This document shows positions 9,928 through 19,573 of a stretch of 64,000 nt of DNA, piece after piece. This DNA is from Allotamlana fucoidanivorans (GTDB taxonomy: Bacteria > Bacteroidota > Bacteroidia > Flavobacteriales > Flavobacteriaceae), in the NCBI RefSeq assembly GCF_045788535.1, contig NZ_CP074074.1, positions 2,852,001 through 2,916,000 on the forward strand, given 5' to 3'. The first letter of the stretch is position 1, and each line of letters opens with the position of its first letter. The notes beneath the pieces were generated by a model that was given only the letters and a program-made list of their open reading frames with translations, was not told where the DNA came from and made no database searches. Position numbers and translations under genes: made by a program.

Positions 9928-11424
9928 ATGAAAAAACTTGTCTGTTTAGTAGCTGTAATTGGCTTGTTAATCAGTTCTTGTAAATCCAAAACAGCTCAGG
10001 AGCAAGCGATTTCCGAAGAACCTTCAAAACCTAATGTATTGTTTATTTCAGTAGATGACTTAAACAATATGATAGGACCCATTGACAATTTTTCAAATGT
10101 AAAAACCCCAAATTTTGATAGGTTAGCTGAAATGGGCGTAACCTTTACAAATGCACATGTTCAAGCGCCACTTTGTGGCCCTTCTAGAGCGTCCATCATG
10201 ACGGGGTTGCGACCCTCTAATACTGGTATTTATGGAATGGCACCCGATAATGAAGTGCGTCGAGATGGTAATCCAGCAACAAAAGATATAACCTTTCTTC
10301 CAGAGTATTTTAACAATAACGGCTATCACACCATGGGGATTGGTAAGTTGTTTCATAATCATGCACCAGATAGTGTATTTCATGAATCAGGAGGACGCGT
10401 AAAAGGGTTTGGACCATTACCTAAAAAGCGCTTTGTATGGGATGGTTATGGAAAGGGTATTAAAGGTGTTCATGGTAGAACGAGTACAGACTGGGGTGCA
10501 TTTCCTGAAAATGATAGCTTGATGCCTGATCATTCATCGGCCACCTGGGCTATTGAGCGATTACAACGCGATTATGATAAACCCTTCTTTTTAGGTGTTG
10601 GATTTTTGCGTGTACATGTGCCGTTATATGTACCTCAAAAGTGGTTCGATTTGTATCCTTTGGAAGCTATTGAAACACCACCTTATAAAGCAGATGATTT
10701 GGCTGATATTCCAGATGTTGGTTTACAAATTAACGATTTACCTATGATGCCTACCACAAATTGGGCGATTGAAAGTGGTGAGTGGAAAAAAATGGTACAA
10801 GCCTATTTGGCTTGTATCAGTTTTGTAGATAACCAATTAGGCCGTGTTTTAGATGCTTTAGAAAATAGCAAGTATGCTGATAATACGGTTATTGTGTTGT
10901 GGTCAGACCACGGGTATCGCCTCGGGGAAAAAGGCACCTTTGCTAAGCATGCCCTTTGGGAAACCGCTACGAAAGCACCGTTGATGTTTGCTGGGCCAAA
11001 TTTACCAAAAGGAAAAAAGATTGATGCTCCAGTTGAAATGTTATCCATTTACCCAACCTTACTCGAGTTAAGCGGTCTCCCAGCTTATTCCAGAAATGAA
11101 GGTAAAAGTTTGGTGTCTATGATGAACAAAAATGAAGGTGTCGAAGACTCTTTTGCATTAACTACCTATGGTATGAATAATCATGCGGTGAGAACAAATC
11201 AGTTTAGATATATTCAATATGAAGATGGTACTCAAGAGTTGTATGACCATGCTAACGACCCTAACGAATGGATAAACGTAGCCGGAAATGAGGAGTACAA
11301 AGAAAAATTAGAGGAGTTGAAGCAATTATTGCCCAACACAAATGTAAAATGGGACGAAAAATCGAAATATACCTTTCAACCTTATTTTGTAGAGCAGAAA
11401 GCGCGTACTAGCGCCGAAAATTAA
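9928..11424 (+). CDS. S1 sulfatase, iduronate-2-sulfatase-like lipoprotein
   Basis: 498 aa. Lipoprotein signal with Cys18 (LISSC). Metal ligands lie in NVLFISVDDL, and the formylglycine motif is canonical, PLCGPSRASIMTG with Cys83. A second metal region is VLWSDHGYRLGEKG. The CGPSR/SDHGY combination and overall length resemble S1_7-type iduronate/uronate sulfatases. It is the last gene of run A and is followed by a 223-bp gap before the next transcription unit. Maturation needs an anaerobic or FGE-type sulfatase-activating enzyme, and none is encoded in this window. Probable role: desulfation of uronyl or rhamnosyl oligosaccharides in the periplasm or at the surface. Confidence 0.88.
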   Translation: MKKLVCLVAVIGLLISSCKSKTAQEQAISEEPSKPNVLFISVDDLNNMIGPIDNFSNVKTPNFDRLAEMGVTFTNAHVQAPLCGPSRASIMTGLRPSNTGIYGMAPDNEVRRDGNPATKDITFLPEYFNNNGYHTMGIGKLFHNHAPDSVFHESGGRVKGFGPLPKKRFVWDGYGKGIKGVHGRTSTDWGAFPENDSLMPDHSSATWAIERLQRDYDKPFFLGVGFLRVHVPLYVPQKWFDLYPLEAIETPPYKADDLADIPDVGLQINDLPMMPTTNWAIESGEWKKMVQAYLACISFVDNQLGRVLDALENSKYADNTVIVLWSDHGYRLGEKGTFAKHALWETATKAPLMFAGPNLPKGKKIDAPVEMLSIYPTLLELSGLPAYSRNEGKSLVSMMNKNEGVEDSFALTTYGMNNHAVRTNQFRYIQYEDGTQELYDHANDPNEWINVAGNEEYKEKLEELKQLLPNTNVKWDEKSKYTFQPYFVEQKARTSAEN

Positions 11425-11536
11425 AACTAGTTGAGGTTTAGGGTTAATTAGTTTTCGGGTGATATTTATCTTAATCAGAATGTCTTATAAAATCCAGAAG
11501 TTTATCTCTGTTTTTTTTTGTTTTTATAATATTTTT

Positions 11537-11557
11537 TGCAGCATACTACAGGATAGG
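11537..11557 (+). promoter_or_regulatory. Putative operator, copy 1 of a 21-bp shared motif
   Basis: This 21-bp sequence ends in TACAGGATAGG. It is identical at 19 of 21 positions to 30851-30871. It sits 91 bp upstream of the first gene of run B; the other copy sits 54 bp upstream of the rhamnose operon. Shared non-coding sequence ahead of two functionally linked transcription units is best explained as a transcription factor site. The GntR/LacI-type regulator at 29535-30581 is the obvious candidate. Binding itself is inferred. Confidence 0.55.
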
Positions 11558-11647
11558 TAAAGCCTAAAAGTTAAGTAATTTTATTTCTTAATTCATTCTT
11601 AGAAAAATGAATATTACTTGTAAAATAATCAGAACAATAAAAATGTT

Positions 11648-13849
11648 ATGAAAATAAAAGTACTACTGTTGTTTTTAATTCTAATTATACAAAGTAATGC
11701 ACAAGATTATCCTTTCAATTTGCCCGACAATATAGAAGCCACTTTAAATTTGAAGACGGATTCTCAAGAGCCTTTCAATAATTTATTATTAGGAACAAAT
11801 ATCCATCATTTTAGCACGAATCAAGAAAAAGATTTTGTGAAGTTGTTTAACCCGATTTCGGTACGTTTTCCTCATGGTTTATGGGCTAATTGGTATGATT
11901 GGAGAAGAGATGTGTCTAGGCTTTTTGGAGAAGAAAAGTTTGAGTACAAACAGGGCGTTGATGACACCCCTAGAATGAAGGAGGTCGATTTTTTGGCCAA
12001 TTTGTATATTTTTGATAACAATAATATTAAAGTAGGAATTGATGGTTTAACCGCATTAAATTCTGAACGTAAATCCAATACAGGAAAAGGGTTCAGTATG
12101 ATGTGGACCTTTAATATGAGTGCTGATGGTACTGATTTTAATAATGGTTGTCAAGAAAGTGTTGCGCGTTATCAAGATTTAATTAATAGAGGGTTTGAAG
12201 TTAAAGATGTTGAAATGGGTAACGAGAATTTTTATCCAGGACAGAGAAGTTCAATAATACCTAATGCAGAAGATTATATTGCTAGGGCAAAATCTATGTC
12301 GGCTGCTCTAAAGGAGCTAGATCCAAATATTAGAGTATCTATACCTTTGCTACGGCGCGATAGTTGGGCTAACCCAAATTGGAATAGTGACTTAACTGTA
12401 GACCAATCTTATTTTGACGCCGTTACCATTCATACCTATGTAGGTTCAGATCCAGATGATGCTAGCAACAGCGATGAAGCGTTTAGCACAGCCTTAACTG
12501 CCAGAAAGCATTTATTAGCTTCAATTACAGATTATCCACGTAAAGTAACGAATAAGCCTATTTGGTTAACCGAATGGGGTGTAAAATCTGGAGGGCCTAA
12601 CGCGGTATCTGCACTAGGAGCTGTAGATTGTTTTTTAATGATGAGCGAAAATCAGGATATTTTTGAGCGTGCCAATTGGTTTAGTACCAATGGTAAATTG
12701 AATTCAATGTTGGTTTGGGAAGAATATATAGATGGGCAAGGTAAGATCAAAGAGCGAATAAAATACCCTTTAGAGAAAACCTTATTTGGGTCGGCCTACG
12801 AAATTACCCGAAGTATTCTTGAAAATAGTACATTGATAGGTAGTGATATGCAATCTCCAAATCTTATTGAAGGTGTAAAAGCTGTGAGCGCCAGAGTAGT
12901 TTGGAAAGATGGTAAAGCTACAGTTTTGGCTTTAAATTTAACCGATAAGGATGTGGTTTTTAATGTATCAGTTGACGGTGGAAGTTTTACAGATACTTAC
13001 ATACATAAAGCTATGGCATTTTCTGCTGTAGATGAAGAGCGTGCCGTACCCTATAATGATAGTCCGTTATCTCTAATCAAAGAGGGAACAGGCCAAATTA
13101 TTCTTCCAAAATTATCAATTAATACCATAGCCTTAAGTGGTGTTGATTTTACAGAGGTTTTACCTTCCAATAATTTCAATATTGAAACTATAAGCGAAAC
13201 TTGCACAGGCAGAAATAACGGGAAACTCATTATAAATACCTTGCGCACTAGAAATTATAGTGTACAAATTGCTGGGCTTGATTATAGTTTTACAAAAGAT
13301 ATAACTATCGAAAATTTAAATCCTGGTAATTACAGTTTCTGTATCACAGTTGATGGAGAAGATTTTAAACAGTGTTTTAGTTTAGAAATTGAATCTGGAA
13401 ATTCTATTTCTGGTAAAATAGCCCAAAATAAAGACAAGGCAACCATTACTATTGAAAGTGGCGAAGGGCCTTATGTGGTTATTAAAAATGGTAATTTGTT
13501 AATGACAACAAACCAAAAATACATAGAAATAGATGTGGCTCATGGTGATGAAATTGATGTTAAGGCCAAAGCGGACTGTCAAGGTAAATTGTCTAAAAAA
13601 ATAAATATGTTAGAAAATATCTTGGCGTACCCAAATCCATCAAAGGGTGTGTTTGATATATATATTCCAAATGACTTTAAAGAGGTGAGTTTACATATGT
13701 TTAATGTTTATGGTCAGTTAATTTCAAATCAGGTTCATACTGTAAAGGAAGGTAGGGTACATATTGATATCTCTAATAAACCTGCAGGCATTTATTTTGT
13801 AAAAGTAGGTTTAGAAAATAAGGCTACGGTTAAAATTATTAAGCAGTAA
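11648..13849 (+). CDS. T9SS-secreted clan GH-A glycoside hydrolase (GH39/GH51-like barrel)
   Basis: 733 aa secreted enzyme with a signal peptide ending near QSNA. The TIM barrel (about 30-400) has an acid/base candidate Glu193 in EMGNENFYP and a nucleophile candidate Glu309 in WLTEWG, the pattern of retaining clan GH-A enzymes on strands 4 and 7. A beta-sandwich follows (about 400-500), as in GH39/GH51-type proteins. Residues about 508-655 are the SETC-x-G-x-NNGK module also found in the heparinase-like protein at 215-3370. The last 75 residues form a T9SS sorting domain (AYPNPSKG, then GIYFVKV). The family within the clan is not resolved; GH39, GH51, GH79 or agarase-like groups are possible. 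It starts run B. Confidence 0.75.
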   Translation: MKIKVLLLFLILIIQSNAQDYPFNLPDNIEATLNLKTDSQEPFNNLLLGTNIHHFSTNQEKDFVKLFNPISVRFPHGLWANWYDWRRDVSRLFGEEKFEYKQGVDDTPRMKEVDFLANLYIFDNNNIKVGIDGLTALNSERKSNTGKGFSMMWTFNMSADGTDFNNGCQESVARYQDLINRGFEVKDVEMGNENFYPGQRSSIIPNAEDYIARAKSMSAALKELDPNIRVSIPLLRRDSWANPNWNSDLTVDQSYFDAVTIHTYVGSDPDDASNSDEAFSTALTARKHLLASITDYPRKVTNKPIWLTEWGVKSGGPNAVSALGAVDCFLMMSENQDIFERANWFSTNGKLNSMLVWEEYIDGQGKIKERIKYPLEKTLFGSAYEITRSILENSTLIGSDMQSPNLIEGVKAVSARVVWKDGKATVLALNLTDKDVVFNVSVDGGSFTDTYIHKAMAFSAVDEERAVPYNDSPLSLIKEGTGQIILPKLSINTIALSGVDFTEVLPSNNFNIETISETCTGRNNGKLIINTLRTRNYSVQIAGLDYSFTKDITIENLNPGNYSFCITVDGEDFKQCFSLEIESGNSISGKIAQNKDKATITIESGEGPYVVIKNGNLLMTTNQKYIEIDVAHGDEIDVKAKADCQGKLSKKINMLENILAYPNPSKGVFDIYIPNDFKEVSLHMFNVYGQLISNQVHTVKEGRVHIDISNKPAGIYFVKVGLENKATVKIIKQ

Positions 13850-13858
13850 AAAATTGAA

Positions 13859-13957
13859 ATGCATAAAATAGTTATCTACGGTATTAGTTTATTAGTGCTG
13901 TTGTTGGCTTGTAAAAGCGGAAAAGGGGAAACTACAATAGAACTAAACCCACAGTGA
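13859..13957 (+). pseudogene. 32-codon lipoprotein fragment, probable gene remnant
   Basis: A short ATG ORF encodes a basic start, a hydrophobic helix and a perfect lipobox (LLLACKSG, Cys18), then stops after only 14 more residues. This matches the first 30 residues of the lipoprotein sulfatases nearby, but no mature protein follows. The next gene starts 26 bp downstream. The simplest reading is the 5' stump of a deleted lipoprotein gene. A genuine tiny lipoprotein is the alternative. Confidence 0.45.
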
Positions 13958-13983
13958 AGTAGGGTAAAGACTTTTTTGAACTA

Positions 13984-16371
13984 ATGAAGAATACTATTCT
14001 AACTTTCTGGATTGTCTTTTGTGTACTTATGCTAAGCGCTCAAAATACCACTAATATTAATTCTAAATTACTCCAAGAAATATGGTCGGCAAAATGGGTA
14101 TCACATCCTGATATAACTGGAGATGAAACGGGGGTGTATTTATTTAAGAAAGTCTTGTCTTTTAAAACAATTCCCGAAGATTACGTGATTAATATTTCAG
14201 CGGATAACCGTTATGTGTTATACATAAATGGCAAAGTGGTAACTCGCGGTCCTGCGCGTTGCGATTTAAATCGGTGGCTATTTGATACGGTAGATATTGC
14301 ACCATATCTTAAAGTAGGCGAGAATCATATTGCAGCAAAAGTGTGGAATATGGCACAGCTTAAGCCAGTCGCTCAAATGTCGCTTAAAACAGGTTTAATC
14401 ATTCAAGGGAATACAGAACAAGAACAAGAAATTAATACCAATACAACGTGGCGTGTAGTTATTGATGAGGCTTATTCCTTTTATAAAATTATGGACCTTA
14501 GACGTTTTTATGCTAGCGGACCCGGAGAAAAATTTAATGCCGATCTACATCCGTGGTACTGGAAAATATCAGATAATGAAATATCATGGAAAAAAGTAAA
14601 AGAAGGTAATAATGGTATGCCCATGAATTACTATAATATTACTGGAAAAACAGATAAACGCCTGTTGTGTCCGCGTTCCATTCCAATGATGGAAAAGAAA
14701 AAGCAGGACTTTGCTGAGGTAAGAAGAATGGAAGGTGTAAAAAATGCAAAGGATTTGATAGCCGGCAGTAAACCTGTTAAAATTCCTGCTAATAAGACCG
14801 CCGTTATTTTATTGGATCAAGGGCATTTAACCAATGCCTATCCGCAACTAAAGTTTAGTAAAGGGCGAAATAGTACTATTAAAATAACCTATGCTGAGAG
14901 TCTTTTTATCCCCAAAGATGGTAAGCCAACTTTTGATAAAGGCAATAGAAACGACGTTGAAGGAAAAGTCATGTGGGGGAATTATGATATCATTGAAGTA
15001 GATGGCGGAGATGATAGGTTTTTTGAACCACTTTGGTGGCGCAGTTTCCGTTATGTTGAATTAAAAATTACAACAGGAGAAGAACCATTAATTCTTGAGG
15101 GGTTTAGTAGTGAGTTTACAGGGTATCCATTTAAGTTAAAGTCCAGTTTTGAAAGTGAAGACTCCCGTATGAGTGCTATTTTTGATGTGGCTTGGAGAAC
15201 CCAACGTTTATGTGCTGGTGAAATCTTTTTTGATTGTCCGTACTACGAACAACTACAATACACGGGTGATACGCGTATACAGGGACTTAATACGGCCTAT
15301 GCTTCTGGTGACACGCGATTGTGGAAAGATGCCATTCAAGATTATTATGATTCTCGATTGCCGTTCGGACTAACACAATCACGCTATCCAAGTAGCACAC
15401 AACAAATCATAGCGCCTTTTTCATTGGTTTGGATTACCATGGTGAATGACTATATGATGCATTGTGAGGATGTTCAATTTATAGAGAAAATGGTTCCAGC
15501 TATCCTCGATATTCTTAATTGGTATGATGCACGTGTAGCTGATAATGGCATGCTTGGTAAATTGGAAAGTTGGCTTTTTGTAGATTGGGTTGATGCATGG
15601 AAAACGGGATACCCGCCTTTAACCAAGGAAAAAAAATACTCTGCTGTTATTGGGATGCAATATGTTTATACCATTCATAAAGCCATGGAAATATTTGATG
15701 CCTACGGCATGACTGGACTCAAAAATAAATGGGCTCTAAAAGCAAAAGTTACTCAAAATTCAATATTAAAACATTGTTGGGATGAGGATAAGCAATTGTT
15801 AGCCGATACCCCAGAGAAAAATACTTTTAGTCAACATGCCAATGTTTTAGCTATATTAAGTAACACTTTTGAAGTAGCCCAAGAAAAAGAACTCATGCAG
15901 CGCGTTTTTAACAATAAGGAGATAGCACAAACCTCATTTTACTTCGATTTTTATAAGATAGCAGCGCTTAAGAAGGTAGGATTAGGTAATATGTATATAT
16001 CAACTTTAGATACGTTAAGTGGCTTACTTGATAAAGGACTTACTACATTTCCTGAGAAAGCGGATCCAACGCGTTCCGATTGTCATGCTTGGAGTGCATC
16101 ACCTTTGTACTATTATTTAGCGCTGGTATGCGGCATAGAACCTGCTGCTCCAGGGTTCAATTCAGTACGAATCGAACCTCATTTGGGAGATTTAAATTGG
16201 GTCAAGGGCTCAATGCCGCATAAACTAGGTGAGATTAAAGTCAACTTAAAGAAAACAAAGAGTAAAAAGATTATAGGAACTATTTTTCTTCCTGAGGGGC
16301 TTACGGGAACCTATATCCAAAATGGAAAACAGATAATTTTGAAAAGTGGAGAGAATCAAATGAATGAATAA
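13984..16371 (+). CDS. Glycoside hydrolase family 78 alpha-L-rhamnosidase
   Basis: 795 aa secreted protein with a signal peptide ending near MLSAQ. N-terminal beta-domains carry a carbohydrate-binding-like part (INGKVVTRGPARCD, about residues 77-90). The (alpha/alpha)6 catalytic barrel runs from about residue 395 to 710. It contains FFDCPYYEQLQYTGDTR with Glu422 and Asp429, matching the CP-x-x-E-x-x-x-x-TGD signature of GH78 where the general acid lies. The segment SDCHAWSASPLYYY near the C-terminus matches the family's conserved His/Trp strand, and a C-terminal beta-sandwich follows. It hydrolyses terminal alpha-L-rhamnose and fits with the rhamnose operon downstream. Confidence 0.85.
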   Translation: MKNTILTFWIVFCVLMLSAQNTTNINSKLLQEIWSAKWVSHPDITGDETGVYLFKKVLSFKTIPEDYVINISADNRYVLYINGKVVTRGPARCDLNRWLFDTVDIAPYLKVGENHIAAKVWNMAQLKPVAQMSLKTGLIIQGNTEQEQEINTNTTWRVVIDEAYSFYKIMDLRRFYASGPGEKFNADLHPWYWKISDNEISWKKVKEGNNGMPMNYYNITGKTDKRLLCPRSIPMMEKKKQDFAEVRRMEGVKNAKDLIAGSKPVKIPANKTAVILLDQGHLTNAYPQLKFSKGRNSTIKITYAESLFIPKDGKPTFDKGNRNDVEGKVMWGNYDIIEVDGGDDRFFEPLWWRSFRYVELKITTGEEPLILEGFSSEFTGYPFKLKSSFESEDSRMSAIFDVAWRTQRLCAGEIFFDCPYYEQLQYTGDTRIQGLNTAYASGDTRLWKDAIQDYYDSRLPFGLTQSRYPSSTQQIIAPFSLVWITMVNDYMMHCEDVQFIEKMVPAILDILNWYDARVADNGMLGKLESWLFVDWVDAWKTGYPPLTKEKKYSAVIGMQYVYTIHKAMEIFDAYGMTGLKNKWALKAKVTQNSILKHCWDEDKQLLADTPEKNTFSQHANVLAILSNTFEVAQEKELMQRVFNNKEIAQTSFYFDFYKIAALKKVGLGNMYISTLDTLSGLLDKGLTTFPEKADPTRSDCHAWSASPLYYYLALVCGIEPAAPGFNSVRIEPHLGDLNWVKGSMPHKLGEIKVNLKKTKSKKIIGTIFLPEGLTGTYIQNGKQIILKSGENQMNE

Positions 16372-16402
16372 ATTGTAATAACATCTTTGTCGTTAAATTA
16401 AC

Positions 16403-18052
16403 ATGAGAATATTTTCTAAGATTATACTAATTGTATTTTTATTGGTAGCGTTTTTAGCTACCTCTCAATCAGAGATAGATACCAACCAAAAACCCAATAT
16501 CATTTTTATTATGGCTGATGATTTAGGTTGGACAGATTTAAGTTCGCCTAACACAAGTCTAGGAAATGGGTCAAAGTATTATGAAAGTCCTAACATAGAT
16601 AAATTGGCAGCGCAAGGTATGTCATTTACTTATGCCTACACGCAACAAAACTGTCAACCTACACGTGCGGCACTTCTTAGTGGGCAATATGCTACAGGTC
16701 CTCAAAATGGCGTGTATAATGTGGGGAGTCTAAAAAGAGCTTCAAAAGGAGTTATTACAGCTATTACGCCTCATACTCAAAATAATTATTTGAAGGAACA
16801 GTGTATTTCCATGTTTAAAACTATCAAGACTGAGGGCTATCATACGGCATGGTTTGGAAAGTTTCATGCCATAAAAGAGGGTAAGCATGCTGAGAGTTAT
16901 TTAGGTGTTGACTATAATTTAGCACTTCGGAAAGAAACAAACGCCATTGTAAATGGAGTAAAAGTAAGAAATGAATTTTTTGCACAAAACGATGATGCTA
17001 AAGGTTGGATTTTTAGCCATGAAGGATTAAAAAGATTTGCTCAGCCCTACGACACTACTTACATACAAAATGTGCTAAAGCCTATACAAAATGGAAATGA
17101 TCCTTGGCTATTAGAAGGTACCCCTAAGCACCTTACTGATGCTCTGGGAGATGCGGTTGTAGATTATATAAAAGATCGCTCAAAAGAAGATGCTCCATTT
17201 TTTGCTTATATCCCTTTTCACGCTGTACATGTTAGCATACTTCCGCGTCCTGATTTAGAAGCTAAATACAAAGCCAAAACATCTCAAGATTTACGTCATA
17301 CACGAGCGGATTACGCTGCTTTTGTAGAACTTTTAGATCAAACTGTAGGGCGTATTTTAAATGCACTAGAAGATCCTAATGGAGATGGAAACACAACAGA
17401 TGGTATTGCCGAAAACACTTTGGTAGTTTTCTATTCAGATAATGGCGGTTTTATGGGACCTACAGATAATACACCATTGCGTTTAAGAAAAGGGACGTAT
17501 TATGAAGGCGGTGTTCGTGTACCCTTGATTTTTAAATACCCAGGTGTTATCAAACCTAACACTGTAAATACAACCCAAGAAGTTCATGCCATTGATTTTT
17601 ACCCTACTCTAGCAGAAATTGCAGGGGCCAAATTGCCAAGCCCTGAAACGCATGAAATAGATGGAAAGTCGGTCGTTCCTGTTCTAAAAGAAGAAACAGA
17701 TGCTCTTGATGATAAAAATGAATTATTTTGGCATTTCCCAGGGTATATGGATGTACGTAACATGCCGCAATCAGTCATTCATTATAGACATGTTAACAAT
17801 GAGCATTATAAATTATTTTATCGTTATGAAGATGAGTCTTATGAGCTTTATAACCTGACTAATGACATTGGGGAAACCACCAATATTTTAAGCGGAAACC
17901 CAAACAAAGAGACACTTGATTTAGCATCAAAAATGAACAATAAACTACGCACATGGCTCATGAAAAGGAATACCCCAACAGGGTCTTGGGCAAAAAATGG
18001 AGAAAAAGTAGCTTTTCCATTAAAAGATGGTGTAAAGAAATATAAACATTAA
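16403..18052 (+). CDS. S1 sulfatase, arylsulfatase A-like (CQPTR)
   Basis: 549 aa, the longest sulfatase in the cluster. The signal peptide appears to be an ordinary signal-peptidase-I type (FLATSQSE), with no lipobox, so this one is likely soluble and periplasmic. Metal ligands are in NIIFIMADDLGWTD. The formylglycine site is QNCQPTRAALLSG with Cys84, where Thr replaces the more usual Ser of CxPSR; this is an accepted variant. The substrate-pocket region YSDNGGFMGPTDNTPLRLRKG matches the arylsulfatase family, where Lys and His follow the second metal site. It is the fourth gene of run B, counting the fragment at 13859. Which sulfate it removes is unknown. Confidence 0.87.
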   Translation: MRIFSKIILIVFLLVAFLATSQSEIDTNQKPNIIFIMADDLGWTDLSSPNTSLGNGSKYYESPNIDKLAAQGMSFTYAYTQQNCQPTRAALLSGQYATGPQNGVYNVGSLKRASKGVITAITPHTQNNYLKEQCISMFKTIKTEGYHTAWFGKFHAIKEGKHAESYLGVDYNLALRKETNAIVNGVKVRNEFFAQNDDAKGWIFSHEGLKRFAQPYDTTYIQNVLKPIQNGNDPWLLEGTPKHLTDALGDAVVDYIKDRSKEDAPFFAYIPFHAVHVSILPRPDLEAKYKAKTSQDLRHTRADYAAFVELLDQTVGRILNALEDPNGDGNTTDGIAENTLVVFYSDNGGFMGPTDNTPLRLRKGTYYEGGVRVPLIFKYPGVIKPNTVNTTQEVHAIDFYPTLAEIAGAKLPSPETHEIDGKSVVPVLKEETDALDDKNELFWHFPGYMDVRNMPQSVIHYRHVNNEHYKLFYRYEDESYELYNLTNDIGETTNILSGNPNKETLDLASKMNNKLRTWLMKRNTPTGSWAKNGEKVAFPLKDGVKKYKH

Positions 18053-18064
18053 GGCTACAAAGAA

Positions 18065-19561
18065 ATGATTAAAAAACATATAAAATTAACACTTTTAGGG
18101 CTTTCAATTCTAGCTTTCGCGTCATGTTTAGGTAATAAGCATACAGATACAAAACACAAGGATTTAGCTAAGGTTGAAAGTGAAACACAGCTCCTAACCA
18201 AACCCAATCTAATTTTCTATTTAGCCGACGACCAAGATGTATATGATTACGGTTGTTATGGTAATGAAAAAGTGAACACGGCAGCAGTAGACCGTCTCGC
18301 AAAAGAAGGCATGCTTTTTAACAATGCTTTTACAGCACAGGCCATTTGTGCTCCAAGTCGATCTCAACTTTTTACGGGTAAATATCCTTTAAAAAATGGC
18401 TGTTTTGCTAATCATACCGCTACAAGACCCAATGTTGAAAGTGTAACTGCGAAAATGAAAAATCTGGGGTATGAAGTGGTTTTAGCAGGTAAAAGTCATG
18501 TAAAACCACAAAGTGTATATCAATGGGATAAAGAGTGGGAACCTGTGCCTAAAAAAGACGTGCCTAGAGATTATATTCCCTTAGATAGTATAGAACGTTA
18601 TTTCAAATCAGCGAAAAAACCATTTTGTATGTTTATCACTTCAAAATACCCACATGGAAAGTATTTTGATGTTGAAAACCCGAAAGCAGAAGATATTAAG
18701 TTTTTCCCCTTTAATGAGGATAAAAAAAATGATAAAGACTATGTAAAATCTAAAGCGGGGTATTACCGAAGTATAGAAGAGGATAATACGCAAATAGAAA
18801 AGGTTTTACAATTGGTTGATACGTATTTAGATGATAATACCCTATTTATATACAGTGCAGATCATGGGGTTTCAGGTAAATTCACTGTTAAAGATATTGG
18901 TTTAAAAGTGCCATTTGTAGCGCGTTGGCCAAAAGTGATTAAGCCTGGGACTACTTCAAATCAACTCATCCATTATACCGATGTTTTGCCAACATTCCTA
19001 AATATTGCAGGAGGTAAAGCAGCAGAAGATATGGATGGGACTAGTTTTTTACCTCTATTACAAGGTGATGAAGTGGTGGTAAACAAATATGTATATGGCG
19101 TAAGAACCAATCAAAATATTTTGAATTCTGAAGTTTTCCCTTCAAGAATGATTCGTGATAAGCACTATAAATATGTTCGAAATTTTAATTCATTAGAAGT
19201 GCTTGAGCAAAATCTAACTGGAAAACCCAATGTAGATTACTTCATTAAACGAGGAGCAAATGCATTTAAAAATGAGCCTCTTGAGGAATTATACGATGTG
19301 CAAAATGACCCATTTGAGCAACATAATTTGGCTAACGACCTAGAATTACAATCGGTCAAAGAACAATTAAAAAAGGATTTATTTAAATGGATGAAGTCTC
19401 AAGGAGATATTTTAGATGAAACCCCGGGTAATATGCCAATCATAACCCCTAAAGGGAACAAGGGGTTTAAACTAGATCAAGATACGCCTAAACGAAAAAT
19501 TCCTGATAGCATCAAAAACACACTGTCTTTAGACGATCATAAACTCATTGAACACTGGTAA
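18065..19561 (+). CDS. S1 sulfatase lipoprotein (CAPSR)
   Basis: 498 aa lipoprotein (lipobox FASC, Cys21). Metal ligands are in NLIFYLADDQDVYDYGCYG, and the canonical formylglycine motif is AICAPSRSQLFTG with Cys95. A second metal region is YSADHGVSGK. The start ATG lies 12 bp after the previous stop, so translation and transcription are probably coupled to the upstream sulfatase. The YLADDQD/CYGN signature occurs in heparan- and N-sulfoglucosamine-type S1 subfamilies, but in this setting the substrate is more likely a sulfated rhamnose or xylose. That step is inferred. Confidence 0.87.
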   Translation: MIKKHIKLTLLGLSILAFASCLGNKHTDTKHKDLAKVESETQLLTKPNLIFYLADDQDVYDYGCYGNEKVNTAAVDRLAKEGMLFNNAFTAQAICAPSRSQLFTGKYPLKNGCFANHTATRPNVESVTAKMKNLGYEVVLAGKSHVKPQSVYQWDKEWEPVPKKDVPRDYIPLDSIERYFKSAKKPFCMFITSKYPHGKYFDVENPKAEDIKFFPFNEDKKNDKDYVKSKAGYYRSIEEDNTQIEKVLQLVDTYLDDNTLFIYSADHGVSGKFTVKDIGLKVPFVARWPKVIKPGTTSNQLIHYTDVLPTFLNIAGGKAAEDMDGTSFLPLLQGDEVVVNKYVYGVRTNQNILNSEVFPSRMIRDKHYKYVRNFNSLEVLEQNLTGKPNVDYFIKRGANAFKNEPLEELYDVQNDPFEQHNLANDLELQSVKEQLKKDLFKWMKSQGDILDETPGNMPIITPKGNKGFKLDQDTPKRKIPDSIKNTLSLDDHKLIEHW

Positions 19562-19573
19562 AAATATCATAAC

